20,715 nt of DNA from a virus, in the IMG/VR virus record IMGVR_UViG_3300049491_000300, positions 1 through 20,715 of that record; one strand, given 5' to 3'. The notes under the pieces were generated by a model. It saw only the letters and a program-made list of their open reading frames with translations. It did not search any database and was not told the DNA's origin. How positions within the stretch are numbered: the first letter of the stretch is position 1; every line of letters begins with the position of its first letter. This document shows positions 1 to 5,610 of the stretch, piece after piece. Made by a program: the position numbers and the translations under genes.

Positions 1-203
1 AAATCATCGTTGAAACCTATCCGTACAAGGATCAAATCTTGAAGGCGAACGGCGCTGGCGGTTCGGGCGGTGGCGGTGGTGGCGGTAATCGCGGTGGCAC
101 CAGTCGGACGATGCGCCGCGCTGATTTCGATGCGCTCGCACCGGTGGATAAGTCGGCGGCGGCAACCGCGATGGGCAAAGGCGAATTGTCCGTTGTCGAT
201 TGA
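1..203 (+). CDS. C-terminal part of a probable scaffold/head-assembly protein (5' truncated)
   Basis: The open frame enters the window with codons starting at base 3 and stops at TGA 201-203, leaving about 66 residues. A Gly-rich linker (residues about 18-32 of the fragment) is followed by a basic segment with RRADFDAL and a short tail ending KGELSVVD. A C-terminal helix of this kind directly upstream of the coat gene in the late operon is typical of phage scaffolding or head-maturation proteins. The function is inferred from position and style only, because the N-terminal domain lies outside the window. A strong GC hairpin follows the stop codon by a few bases. I am confident that it is coding and only moderately confident of the role. 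Confidence 0.7.
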   Translation, partial: IIVETYPYKDQILKANGAGGSGGGGGGGNRGGTSRTMRRADFDALAPVDKSAAATAMGKGELSVVD

Positions 204-340
204 TGCGTTGCGGCCCGGCGGATCATACCGCCGGGCCGCTCGCGTTGTAAGGCTCGCCTAGCCTTTAGGTGGTAATACGCTTGCATGGGATCGAACCCGG
301 TGCGCAGCGCTTCCCGCTCGATTTGTTCGTTCGTGATCAT
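32..340 (-). CDS. Small phage protein of unknown function; 3' end uncertain
   Basis: ATG at 338-340 opens a 102-residue frame. The first 35-40 residues (ITNEQIEREALR, then GFDPMQAYYHLKARRAL) have normal codon use and the look of the short helical proteins often found in alphaproteobacterial phages. The second half reads through the hairpin at 210-239 and then antisense to the Gly-rich coding region of the upstream + gene, giving a Pro-rich tail. That tail may be just a consequence of the opposite strand, so I trust the start more than the end. It lies 23 bases downstream of the preceding minus gene, as the last member of that small operon. No convincing Shine-Dalgarno is visible. The role is unknown. 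Confidence 0.45.
   Translation of the reverse strand: MITNEQIEREALRTGFDPMQAYYHLKARRALQRERPGGMIRRAATHQSTTDNSPLPIAVAAADLSTGASASKSARRIVRLVPPRLPPPPPPPEPPAPFAFKI
210..239. terminator. GC-rich perfect hairpin after the scaffold-type gene
   Basis: A perfect 12-bp inverted repeat (GCGGCCCGGCGG / CCGCCGGGCCGC) with a 6-nt loop ATCATA starts 7 bases after the stop at 203. There is no clear T-run on the + side, so it may be a weak or factor-assisted terminator or an mRNA-stabilising structure. It also lies inside the minus-strand ORF 32-340. Confidence 0.55.
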
Positions 341-363
341 GCGATGGTCATACCGCCGATCCG

Positions 364-510
364 TTAACGAACCGTTACCGCCGTGATCGTCGCATCATAG
401 CCGTATTTGTTGCACCATGTTTCGATCACGGCGAGGCGGAACCAAAGCGGGAAGCGACGGACGCCCATCGGCTCGCCAGTGACGGGCCGGGCAAGGGTGA
501 CGGTGATCAT
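364..510 (-). CDS. 48-residue phage protein of unknown function
   Basis: This is a short gene of 49 codons including the TAA. Its ATG (508-510) overlaps the TGA (507-509) of the preceding minus gene as ATGA, the standard sign of translational coupling. The product begins MITVTLARPVTGEPMGVRRF and continues with a Trp/Tyr-rich segment (LWFRLAVIETWCNKYGYDATITAVTVR). The second half would form an amphipathic helix followed by a strand. I do not recognise the family. The exact coupling and ordinary codon choice (GGC, CGC, ATC, GAT) support a real gene despite its size. It sits third in the minus-strand block between the scaffold and coat genes. Confidence 0.65.
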   Translation of the reverse strand: MITVTLARPVTGEPMGVRRFPLWFRLAVIETWCNKYGYDATITAVTVR

Positions 511-734
511 TGGCTTTCATCCTGATAGGGATCGGCATGGATCGTCACCGGGAAACAAGGTAGGCCACGATGATCGTTGCGGATCGCCTTGCGATATTCC
601 GCCGTCTTCCAATAGCGTTTGCACGATTCGACATGCTTGCGGAATTGGGCGATTTTGTCTGGCGTGTTCGCCGTGAAGGTGGAAAGATATTCCACGCCCG
701 TTGCGTCCAAAACGTAAAGGTGAAGGCTGTTCAT
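507..734 (-). CDS. 75-residue phage protein of unknown function
   Basis: The start chosen is ATG 732-734, because TTTGGAG lies 8-9 bases upstream and the ATG overlaps the TGA of the previous reading frame (ATGA). The frame stays open upstream to 920, but that longer reading would fuse it to the preceding gene through Arg-rich out-of-frame sequence. The protein starts MNSLHLYVLDATGVEYLSTF, has a central basic helix (DKIAQFRKHVESCKRYWKTAEYRKAI) and ends with PVTIHADPYQDESQ. No known domain was recognised. It holds one of only three GANTC sites in the window (625-629), within a Glu-Ser pair. It is coupled to the genes on both sides. Confidence 0.7.
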   Translation of the reverse strand: MNSLHLYVLDATGVEYLSTFTANTPDKIAQFRKHVESCKRYWKTAEYRKAIRNDHRGLPCFPVTIHADPYQDESQ

Positions 735-920
735 GCTGCATTCTCCAAAACTTGTGCGAACGAAAGGATGCGCCCGCAACCGTTGTTGTTGACGCGATAC
801 CCGCGTTCGCCAGTGGCAAACGCGGGTATCGCTTGCCGCATTCGGAATGACCGTAAGGCCGATGATGGTGATCCCCTTGCGGGCAAGAGCATTACGCGTC
901 TTGGCTGAAAAATCGTGCAT
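731..920 (-). CDS. Small phage protein, apparently frameshifted (+1) at an internal hairpin
   Basis: ATG 918-920 has a good Shine-Dalgarno (AAAGGA, 9 bases upstream) and reads MHDFSAKTRNALARKGITIIGL plus VIPNAASD. Beyond this, that frame becomes Arg-rich and unlike a protein. The frame one base later reads PAFATGERGYRVNNNGCGRIL then SFAQVLENAA and stops at TGA 731-733, exactly overlapping the next ATG. Joining the two parts by skipping one base near 826-830 gives a coherent protein of about 61 residues, of a style I recall from other alphaproteobacterial phages (memory only). The switch point is the base of a long hairpin (794-832). It could be a mutation, a sequencing error or a programmed +1 shift; the sequence does not decide. 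Confidence 0.5.
794..832. repeat. 39-nt near-perfect hairpin inside the small minus-strand gene
   Basis: GCGATACCCGCG pairs perfectly with CGCGGGTATCGC (12 bp). The pairing continues inward (TTTGCC with GGCGAA on the minus strand, one G-T wobble) to a 3-nt loop, giving 18 pairs in total. It lies within coding sequence, precisely where the best reading frame changes. Confidence 0.7.
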
Positions 921-971
921 GGGGATCGATCCTTTCGGATGGGGCGGAATTGCCCGATTGGTGTGATGATG

Positions 972-1000
972 TTCCTATTGATCGTTGCGATGATCGTCAA
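972..1000 (-). promoter_or_regulatory. Putative minus-strand promoter for the small-gene block
   Basis: On the minus strand TTGACG (995-1000) is separated by 17 bases from TAGGAA (972-977), about 50 bases upstream of the ATG at 920. The -35 is good and the -10 weak. It faces away from a similar + strand promoter at 1050-1078. The prediction comes from pattern and spacing only. Confidence 0.4.
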
Positions 1001-1022
1001 GCATGAAATTTGCGATGATCGT
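985..1022. repeat. Direct repeat, possible operator between divergent promoters
   Basis: TTGCGATGATCGT occurs twice, at 985-997 and 1010-1022, 25 bases start to start. The first copy overlaps the -35 and spacer of the minus promoter; the second lies between the two promoters. This arrangement fits binding sites for a regulator of one or both directions, but no regulator gene is in the window. Confidence 0.4.
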
Positions 1023-1049
1023 GAAAATTGCATAATTTAGCGAAGCCGC

Positions 1050-1078
1050 TTGACGTTTTCCGCTATCTTCGGTTATGG
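1050..1078 (+). promoter_or_regulatory. Putative promoter for the major coat gene
   Basis: TTGACG (1050-1055), a 17-base spacer, then TTATGG (1073-1078). A leader of roughly 90 bases follows before the coat ATG at 1173. The leader contains a small hairpin AAGGTC-GGAT-GACCTT (1123-1138). The -35 hexamer and spacing match the divergent minus promoter, which makes chance less likely, but the -10 is weak. Confidence 0.4.
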
Positions 1079-1172
1079 AAATCATCACCCTTGCCGGATG
1101 GTTGGATGACCGGGCGGCGCTTAAGGTCGGATGACCTTGACCAAACCCCAATTCCAACCGTGAGGCTATCCC

Positions 1173-2420
1173 ATGCGCTCGTTGATTTCCCCGAACATGC
1201 AAGCGATCCTCGTTGCGCGCCGCGCACCGGCCATCGTCCATTCCGCCGCCTATGCGAACACGCTTACGGCGATCATCCCCGATCTTTACACCGCGATGGA
1301 CGTTGTTTCGCGCGAATTGCAAGGGTTCATTCCCGCTGCGATGCGTGCGCCCGGCGTTGAACGCGCCGCCGTTGGGCAAACCGTTCCCTATCCCATCGCG
1401 CCGACGCAAAACGCGTATGACATCGTTCCTTCGATGACGGTTCCCGAACCGCCCGACAACACCATTACGACCGGCCAAATGGCGATCACCAAGGCGCGTG
1501 CGGTTCCCTTCGGTTTCACCGGCGAGGAACAGCGGGCGCTCAATTCGGCTGGCGCGTTCGGTCCCGGCTATCTTACCGCGCAAGGCATGCTGATCGCGCA
1601 AGCGATCCGCACATTGAGCAACGAAATCGAAGCCGATCTTTCCGTTGAAGCGGCGGCGAACGCTTCGCGCGCATACGGCACCGCCGGAACCACGCCGTTC
1701 GGTTCGGGCGATTTGACCGATCTTGCGCAGTTGAAGAAAATCCTTGACGACAACGGCGCACCGCGCGTTGGTCGCTCGGCAATTCTCAACACGTCCGCAA
1801 GCGCCAAGCTGATCGCTTTGAACAACCTTTCGCGGGTGAACGAAGCCGGGACGCAAATGACGCTTCGCCAAGGCGAATTGCTCGATATCTATGGCATGTC
1901 CGTCAAGGAAACCGGGCAACCCGTCACGCACGTTACCGGAACGGCGGCTTCGTCAACGACCAATGCCGCCGGTTACGCTGTTGGCGCAACGACCATTAAT
2001 CTTGCGGCGGCTGGCACCGGGACGTTCACCGCTGGCGACGTTGTTTCGTTCGCGGGCGATACCAACAAGTATGTCGTTGTCACCGGCGATACGGACGTTT
2101 CGAACGGTGGCACGCTTGTCATCGCCGCGCCGGGGCTTCGCGTTGCGATCCCGGCGAGCGCAACGGCGATCACCAAGGCGGCAACCTATTCGGCGAACGT
2201 CGCGTTTTCCATGGACGCGTTGCATATCGCGATGCGCCCGCCCGCGACGCCCGACGAAGGCGATCTTGCGTTGGATCGGATGATGATCACCGATCCGCGT
2301 TCGGGCGTCACGTTCGAAATCAGCATTTGGCCGGGATACCGCAAGGTTCGGGCCGAAGTCGCCCTTGCATGGGGCGTCAAGGCATCGAAGCGCGAACACA
2401 TTGCGCTGTTGCTCGGCTGA
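1173..2420 (+). CDS. Major capsid protein, P22 coat (gp5)-like
   Basis: This 415-residue protein assembles the phage head shell. The N-terminus (NMQAILVARRAPAIVHSAAYAN) and the TAGDVVSFAG plus YVVVTGD segment near residues 285-305 follow the pattern of the P22 gp5-like coat family, in which a beta-rich insertion (about residues 255-335 here) interrupts the HK97-type fold. The C-terminal part (DALHIAMRPPATP ... GVTFEISIWPGYRKVRAEVALAWGVKA) is also typical. The length is close to P22 coat (about 430). The ATG is preceded by GTGAGG at about 7 bases. Its promoter is predicted at 1050-1078 and a GC hairpin follows the stop. The long antisense ORF within it is a shadow. Confidence 0.88.
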   Translation: MRSLISPNMQAILVARRAPAIVHSAAYANTLTAIIPDLYTAMDVVSRELQGFIPAAMRAPGVERAAVGQTVPYPIAPTQNAYDIVPSMTVPEPPDNTITTGQMAITKARAVPFGFTGEEQRALNSAGAFGPGYLTAQGMLIAQAIRTLSNEIEADLSVEAAANASRAYGTAGTTPFGSGDLTDLAQLKKILDDNGAPRVGRSAILNTSASAKLIALNNLSRVNEAGTQMTLRQGELLDIYGMSVKETGQPVTHVTGTAASSTTNAAGYAVGATTINLAAAGTGTFTAGDVVSFAGDTNKYVVVTGDTDVSNGGTLVIAAPGLRVAIPASATAITKAATYSANVAFSMDALHIAMRPPATPDEGDLALDRMMITDPRSGVTFEISIWPGYRKVRAEVALAWGVKASKREHIALLLG

Positions 2421-2437
2421 TAGCGCACGCCAAGGAA

Positions 2438-2463
2438 CCGGGCCGGTTTAACGACCGGCCCGG
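2438..2463 (+). terminator. GC hairpin downstream of the coat gene
   Basis: CCGGGCCGGT (2438-2447) and ACCGGCCCGG (2454-2463) form a perfect 10-bp stem with loop TTAACG, 17 bases after the coat stop. There is no T-run. It may be a partial terminator, or a structure that protects the abundant coat mRNA 3' end. Confidence 0.5.
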
Positions 2464-2535
2464 ATACCTAGCGGCGTTCATGCGTTTCGATTGCGGTGCG
2501 GTCATTGTGATCGCCGGTTCACAAGGAAGATTGCG

Positions 2536-3021
2536 ATGAAGACCATCCTTTTTGCCAGCGCTGCCACCGTCGCAGCGCTGGCATTCATGTCCGACACGGT
2601 TGAAACCGTGAACGTGAAGGGTGCGGACGGGCAACCGTTGCGGATCAACAAAAGCGACTATGACGCCGATCAGGCCGATGACGGCGCGAAGGCTTATACG
2701 CTTCACAAGAGCGAAGCCGAACAATCCGTTGGCAGCGTGCCGCTCCAACCGCTCGCACCGGGGATCGATCCCGTCGCCGCGCCGTCCGCGCCCGATTTCA
2801 GCGGTGGCGAGGGTGTGACGCCCTTGCCAATCGATCCGTTGAAGAACGCCGCCGCGCCAACCGTCCCGTCGCCCAATCAACGCCTTGTTGCCAAGGAAGG
2901 CACCAAGTTTTTCGTTGTCGATGGCAGCGGCGAAAAGATCACTGATCTTGCTTCCATCGAAACGAAGGGTTACAAGACCGAAGCGGAAGCTTGGAAGGCG
3001 ATCATGGATTTGCCGCACTGA
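2536..3021 (+). CDS. Structural-region protein of unknown function with a hydrophobic N-terminal leader
   Basis: ATG 2536 was chosen over upstream in-frame starts because AAGGAAG lies 6-7 bases before it. The 161-residue product begins MKTILFASAATVAALAFMSD, a Sec-signal-like stretch with a Lys, a hydrophobic core and small residues. Residues about 20-50 contain ADGQPLRINKSDYDADQADD, a pattern I associate with small proteins next to phage coat genes. A Pro/Ala-rich linker (about 75-120) follows, then a C-terminal segment FFVVDGSGEKITDLASIETK with a KTEAEAWKAIMD helix. It is expressed between the coat hairpin and a strong terminator, so it is probably made at high level as a head-associated or decoration protein. 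That role is inference from position. Two other genes here share the leader pattern. Confidence 0.75.
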   Translation: MKTILFASAATVAALAFMSDTVETVNVKGADGQPLRINKSDYDADQADDGAKAYTLHKSEAEQSVGSVPLQPLAPGIDPVAAPSAPDFSGGEGVTPLPIDPLKNAAAPTVPSPNQRLVAKEGTKFFVVDGSGEKITDLASIETKGYKTEAEAWKAIMDLPH

Positions 3022-3054
3022 TCTATCCCTTCGGTTCGCACCGTGCTAGACATG

Positions 3055-3090
3055 ACCGGCGGCGGGGAAACTCGCCGCCGGTTTTCGTTT
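3055..3090 (+). terminator. Rho-independent terminator
   Basis: A perfect 10-bp stem ACCGGCGGCG / CGCCGCCGGT with an 8-nt loop GGGAAACT is followed by TTTCGTTT. This is the most canonical terminator in the window and closes the coat transcription unit 33 bases after the stop at 3021. Confidence 0.85.
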
Positions 3091-3103
3091 GGGAGTGATC
3101 CGC

Positions 3104-3604
3104 ATGCCCGATAACTACGGTTCCGCCGATGATTTCCGCGCCTATCACACGGCACGCGGGCGCGATGTTTCCGGCTATACCGATGATGATGCGATCACCG
3201 CCGCGCTGTTGCTGGCGTCCGAATGGTTGGACGCTCGATATCGAACATCGTTTGGCGGAACCAAAGTCGGGTTGCGGAGTCAGTTGCGCGAATGGCCGCG
3301 CGTCAATGCATTCGATATTTACAATTACAATATCGGTTCATCGGTGGTTCCAACCGAAATCAAAAATGCGACGTATGAAGCGGCGTTGCGCCAGCTTGTC
3401 GCGCCGGGATCGCTTTCGCTCGATTGGACGCCGAACCAATATCGGCGCGTGTCGGTTGATGGTGCGATCAGTGCCGAATTCATGATGTTCAACGATGCGA
3501 GCGACATTCAAACCCGCTTCAAGGTCATCGAAGAAATTCTTTCGCCGATCCTTACCGGTTGCGGCAATTCCTCGCCATTGTCCGGTTCGATATCGCGTGT
3601 ATGA
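3104..3604 (+). CDS. Head-tail adaptor, DnaT-like family
   Basis: This 166-residue protein matches the layout of the phage family annotated as 'putative DnaT-like ssDNA-binding protein', which sits at the head-tail adaptor position in many siphophages. It has a start with a Tyr/Ala-rich helix (SADDFRAYHTARG), a D-D-D-A-I-T-A-ALLLASEWLDARY helix, an REWPR motif, a PTEIKNATYEAALRQL helix and a short beta segment before the C-terminus (residues about 125-150). I chose ATG 3104 because GGAG lies 8-9 bases upstream and the earlier in-frame start at 3089 falls on the terminator T-run. Its role, joining the portal to the tail, is inferred from order. It contains one of the three GANTC sites (3277-3281). 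Confidence 0.72.
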   Translation: MPDNYGSADDFRAYHTARGRDVSGYTDDDAITAALLLASEWLDARYRTSFGGTKVGLRSQLREWPRVNAFDIYNYNIGSSVVPTEIKNATYEAALRQLVAPGSLSLDWTPNQYRRVSVDGAISAEFMMFNDASDIQTRFKVIEEILSPILTGCGNSSPLSGSISRV

Positions 3605-3638
3605 CTACGCCCGCCAATCTTGCGACGGGCGGGCGTAG
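3605..3638. terminator. Hairpin between convergent genes
   Basis: CTACGCCCGCC (3605-3615) and GGCGGGCGTAG (3628-3638) form a perfect 11-bp stem immediately after the TGA at 3602-3604. It lies between the + adaptor gene and the convergent minus gene ending at 3673, so it may serve both directions. A second, imperfect stem (GATCACCGCCG / CGGCGGCGATC, 3638-3674) follows it. Confidence 0.6.
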
Positions 3639-3672
3639 GATCACCGCCGGGGCGGGGGTTGGTCGGCGGCGA

Positions 3673-4134
3673 TCAGGTGTCGCGGAAGATTACGACGCTG
3701 GAACCTTCCAACGGCGTCCCCTTCAACGTCTTCGCGTATTCGGCGTCAACGTCATGCGCGAAGAAATGCTTGGTCGCGACCATTTCGGGTTCGGTGGTCG
3801 GAACAACCGACTTGGAACCATCGGCGGCGGTGATTTCCTTGGTCTTGAAAATCGTGTTGCCGTCCGCGTCTTTCTTCGCGGTCAATGCCTTGCGATTGGC
3901 GTTCGAAACGATGCTGGAAAGCTGCGCGGCGGTCTTGTTCTTCACGCCGAACGCTTGCCCAACGTTGGCGAGACCGTCGAAGGGATAAAGCGAAATCGAA
4001 CCGCGCTTGTTGATGCGTTCGGGCATCTTGACCGCCGCGACGGCGGTAAGTTGCGGTTCAACCCGTTTCGCGGCGGGAACGTTCGCGAAGGCGATGGCAG
4101 CGGTGGAAACCGCAAGACTGTGAAGGCGCTTCAT
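3673..4134 (-). CDS. Antisense-strand phage protein with hydrophobic leader and a DUF7303-like segment
   Basis: This 153-residue gene lies on the minus strand between the adaptor and neck genes. ATG 4132-4134 has AAGGA 8 bases upstream. The product starts MKRLHSLAVSTAAIAFANVP, a leader very like those at 2536 and 9153. Residues about 40-85 (INKRGSISLYPFDGLANVGQAF then GVKNKTAAQLSSIVSNANRK) resemble a short domain of phage proteins that I recall as DUF7303; this is from memory and unverified. The C-terminus (KHFFAHDVDAEYAKTL ... SSVVIFRDT) is beta-like. It stands alone, with a divergent promoter pair upstream and hairpins downstream. The function is unknown. The antisense + frame across this gene is a shadow: the Shine-Dalgarno, leader and codon use all favour the minus strand. 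Confidence 0.75.
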   Translation of the reverse strand: MKRLHSLAVSTAAIAFANVPAAKRVEPQLTAVAAVKMPERINKRGSISLYPFDGLANVGQAFGVKNKTAAQLSSIVSNANRKALTAKKDADGNTIFKTKEITAADGSKSVVPTTEPEMVATKHFFAHDVDAEYAKTLKGTPLEGSSVVIFRDT

Positions 4135-4166
4135 CGGAAAAATCCTTGTGTTGCTTGTGTCATTGG

Positions 4167-4195
4167 TTGACGAAACGTGCGATAATGCGTTTCAT
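4167..4195 (+). promoter_or_regulatory. Putative promoter for the neck genes
   Basis: TTGACG (4167-4172), a 17-base spacer, then TTTCAT (4190-4195), 30 bases before the ATG at 4225. It has the same -35 and spacing as the coat promoter but a weak -10. It overlaps the divergent minus promoter at 4179-4207. Confidence 0.33.
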
Positions 4196-4207
4196 CCGGG
4201 TGGTCAA
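4179..4207 (-). promoter_or_regulatory. Putative promoter for the lone minus-strand gene
   Basis: On the minus strand TTGACC (4202-4207) is followed after 17 bases by TATCGC (4179-4184), 45 bases before the ATG at 4134. It overlaps the + promoter, so polymerase binding in the two directions would be mutually exclusive. Confidence 0.38.
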
Positions 4208-4224
4208 TAGGAAGGTTGGAAAAA

Positions 4225-4584
4225 ATGTCTAGCATATATGATGACCTTCAAGGCGTGGCTCAAAACGTGTTGGCGGATTTCAACCAAGGCGTGATCGAAT
4301 ATGTCGCGGTTACACCCGGTAACGGGCCGCCCGATAATCCCGGCCCGTCGCAAGATGCTTTGCCGGTTCGCGTGAATGGTGCGGTGCGAGGCGTATCGTT
4401 CAAGTATATCGACGGTTCCAACATTCTGGCGAGCGATTTGCAAGTGACAATTCCCGCCGGGATCGTTACGCCCAATATGAAGGGGTTCATGCGGATCGAT
4501 GGTGTTCGATACAAGATCGTCCGTATCGATACCAAGCCAGCCGCCGGGACGCCTGTTGCGTTCCTAATCATTGTCAGGAAATAG
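4225..4584 (+). CDS. Neck / head-closure-type protein
   Basis: The product has 119 residues. ATG 4225 is preferred over an in-frame TTG at 4216 because AGGAAGG lies 9 bases upstream of the ATG. It opens with a helix (SSIYDDLQGVAQNVLADFNQG), continues with a strand IEYVAV and a Gly/Pro-rich loop (TPGNGPPDNPGPSQD), and ends in a beta barrel-like half with GSNILASDLQVTIPAGIV and MRIDGVRYKIVRIDTKPAAGTPVAFLIIVRK. A small beta-rich protein that 'asks' for IDGVRYKIV near its end is typical of siphophage head-closure or stopper proteins. The assignment rests on this shape and the position between adaptor and tail genes. It is four bases from the next gene. Confidence 0.65.
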   Translation: MSSIYDDLQGVAQNVLADFNQGVIEYVAVTPGNGPPDNPGPSQDALPVRVNGAVRGVSFKYIDGSNILASDLQVTIPAGIVTPNMKGFMRIDGVRYKIVRIDTKPAAGTPVAFLIIVRK

Positions 4585-4587
4585 GCG

Positions 4588-5610
4588 ATGACGCCGCGCC
4601 AGCAACTTGAAGCGTTGATTGACCTTTTCACCAAGGATATTCGTTCGGCGTTCTTTGCTGCAATCCAAGACGTTGTTGATAATGTGATCCTTCGTCAAGT
4701 TATCGATGCGATCCAATTGGGCGATCTAGCCGCCGCGTTCGAAGCGCTCGGCTTTTCACCCGCTGCCATGCGCCCGCTTACCGCGTCGATTGAACGCGCC
4801 TTTGAACAAGGTGGCGTGATGACCGGCAAGACGTTCCCGAAATACCTTCAAACCGCCGCCGGGCGGATCGTCTTTCGGTTCGATGTTCGCAACAGTCGCG
4901 CCGAAGCATGGTTGCGCGATAAATCGTCCGAATTGATCACCCGTATTCAGGAAGATGCGAGGATTACGGTTCGCAACACGCTTGAAGCTGGCATGATTGA
5001 TGGTCGCAATCCTCGCAACGTTGCGTTGGATATCGTTGGGCGGATCGATCCCAAGACCGGACAACGAAGCGGCGGCGTAATCGGTTTGACCACGCATCAA
5101 GAAAATTGGGTTAGATCGGCTCGCCAAAAGCTGATCACGCTTGATGAAGCTTATTTCAAGATGGAATTGCGGGATAAGCGGTTTGATCGCACGGTTGCCA
5201 ATGCGATCCGCGACGGGAATACATTGCCGGTCGATACGGTTGATAAGTTGATTATGCGATACAAGTCAAATGCACTCAAATATCGCGGTGATATGATCGC
5301 CCGAACCGAAGCGATCCATGCGTTGAACCGGTCGGAATACGAAGCGACGAAACAGGCGGTGGAAATGGGCGCGGTTGGAGCGGACGCGGTAAAGCGTGAA
5401 TGGGATAGCGCCGGTGATAGTCGCGTTCGGTGGTCGCATCGTCGGTTGAACGGTCAAAAGGTCGGACTTGATGAAGCGTTCGTTTCGCCCGTCACTGGCG
5501 CGAAGATGATGCATCCCGGCGATATTAGCTTAGGCGCACCGGCACGCGAAGTTGTCGCGTGCCGTTGTCGCGTTCGATCACGAATTGACTGGTTAGCAGA
5601 TATCGACTAG
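4588..5610 (+). CDS. Minor head protein, Mu gpF / SPP1 gp7-like head morphogenesis
   Basis: This 340-residue protein carries the C-terminal signature of the phage Mu F / SPP1 gp7 family: ARTEAIHALNRSEYEA (about residues 237-252), KREWDSAGDSRVRWSHRRLNG (about 269-289), FVSPVTGAKMMHPGD, then VVACRCRVR near the end, with the CRC motif. The N-terminal 200 residues are mainly helical. In related phages it is a minor virion component involved in head assembly or DNA exit. It usually lies next to the portal, so its place here, after the coat and neck genes, is a little unusual. AGGAA lies upstream of the ATG. Its stop overlaps the convergent minus gene by 18 bases. Confidence 0.82.
   Translation: MTPRQQLEALIDLFTKDIRSAFFAAIQDVVDNVILRQVIDAIQLGDLAAAFEALGFSPAAMRPLTASIERAFEQGGVMTGKTFPKYLQTAAGRIVFRFDVRNSRAEAWLRDKSSELITRIQEDARITVRNTLEAGMIDGRNPRNVALDIVGRIDPKTGQRSGGVIGLTTHQENWVRSARQKLITLDEAYFKMELRDKRFDRTVANAIRDGNTLPVDTVDKLIMRYKSNALKYRGDMIARTEAIHALNRSEYEATKQAVEMGAVGADAVKREWDSAGDSRVRWSHRRLNGQKVGLDEAFVSPVTGAKMMHPGDISLGAPAREVVACRCRVRSRIDWLADID

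Noticed and set aside
507-920. Single 137-residue gene over both small minus-strand frames
   Set aside because: The middle is Arg-rich, out-of-frame sequence; the second half has its own Shine-Dalgarno and the overlapping frame ends in an exact ATGA.
975-1931. 318-residue minus-strand ORF across the coat gene
   Set aside because: It is a shadow of the coat gene: Arg/Gly-rich, no Shine-Dalgarno, no protein-like pattern, and the + frame has clear family features.
3601-3645. Tiny ORF starting at ATG 3601 overlapping the adaptor stop
   Set aside because: It is made up of the terminator hairpin sequence and has no ribosome site.
3559-4170. 203-residue + strand ORF opposite the lone minus gene
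   Set aside because: Its Arg/Gly-rich composition and lack of a ribosome site contrast with the minus gene, which has a Shine-Dalgarno, a leader and normal codon use.
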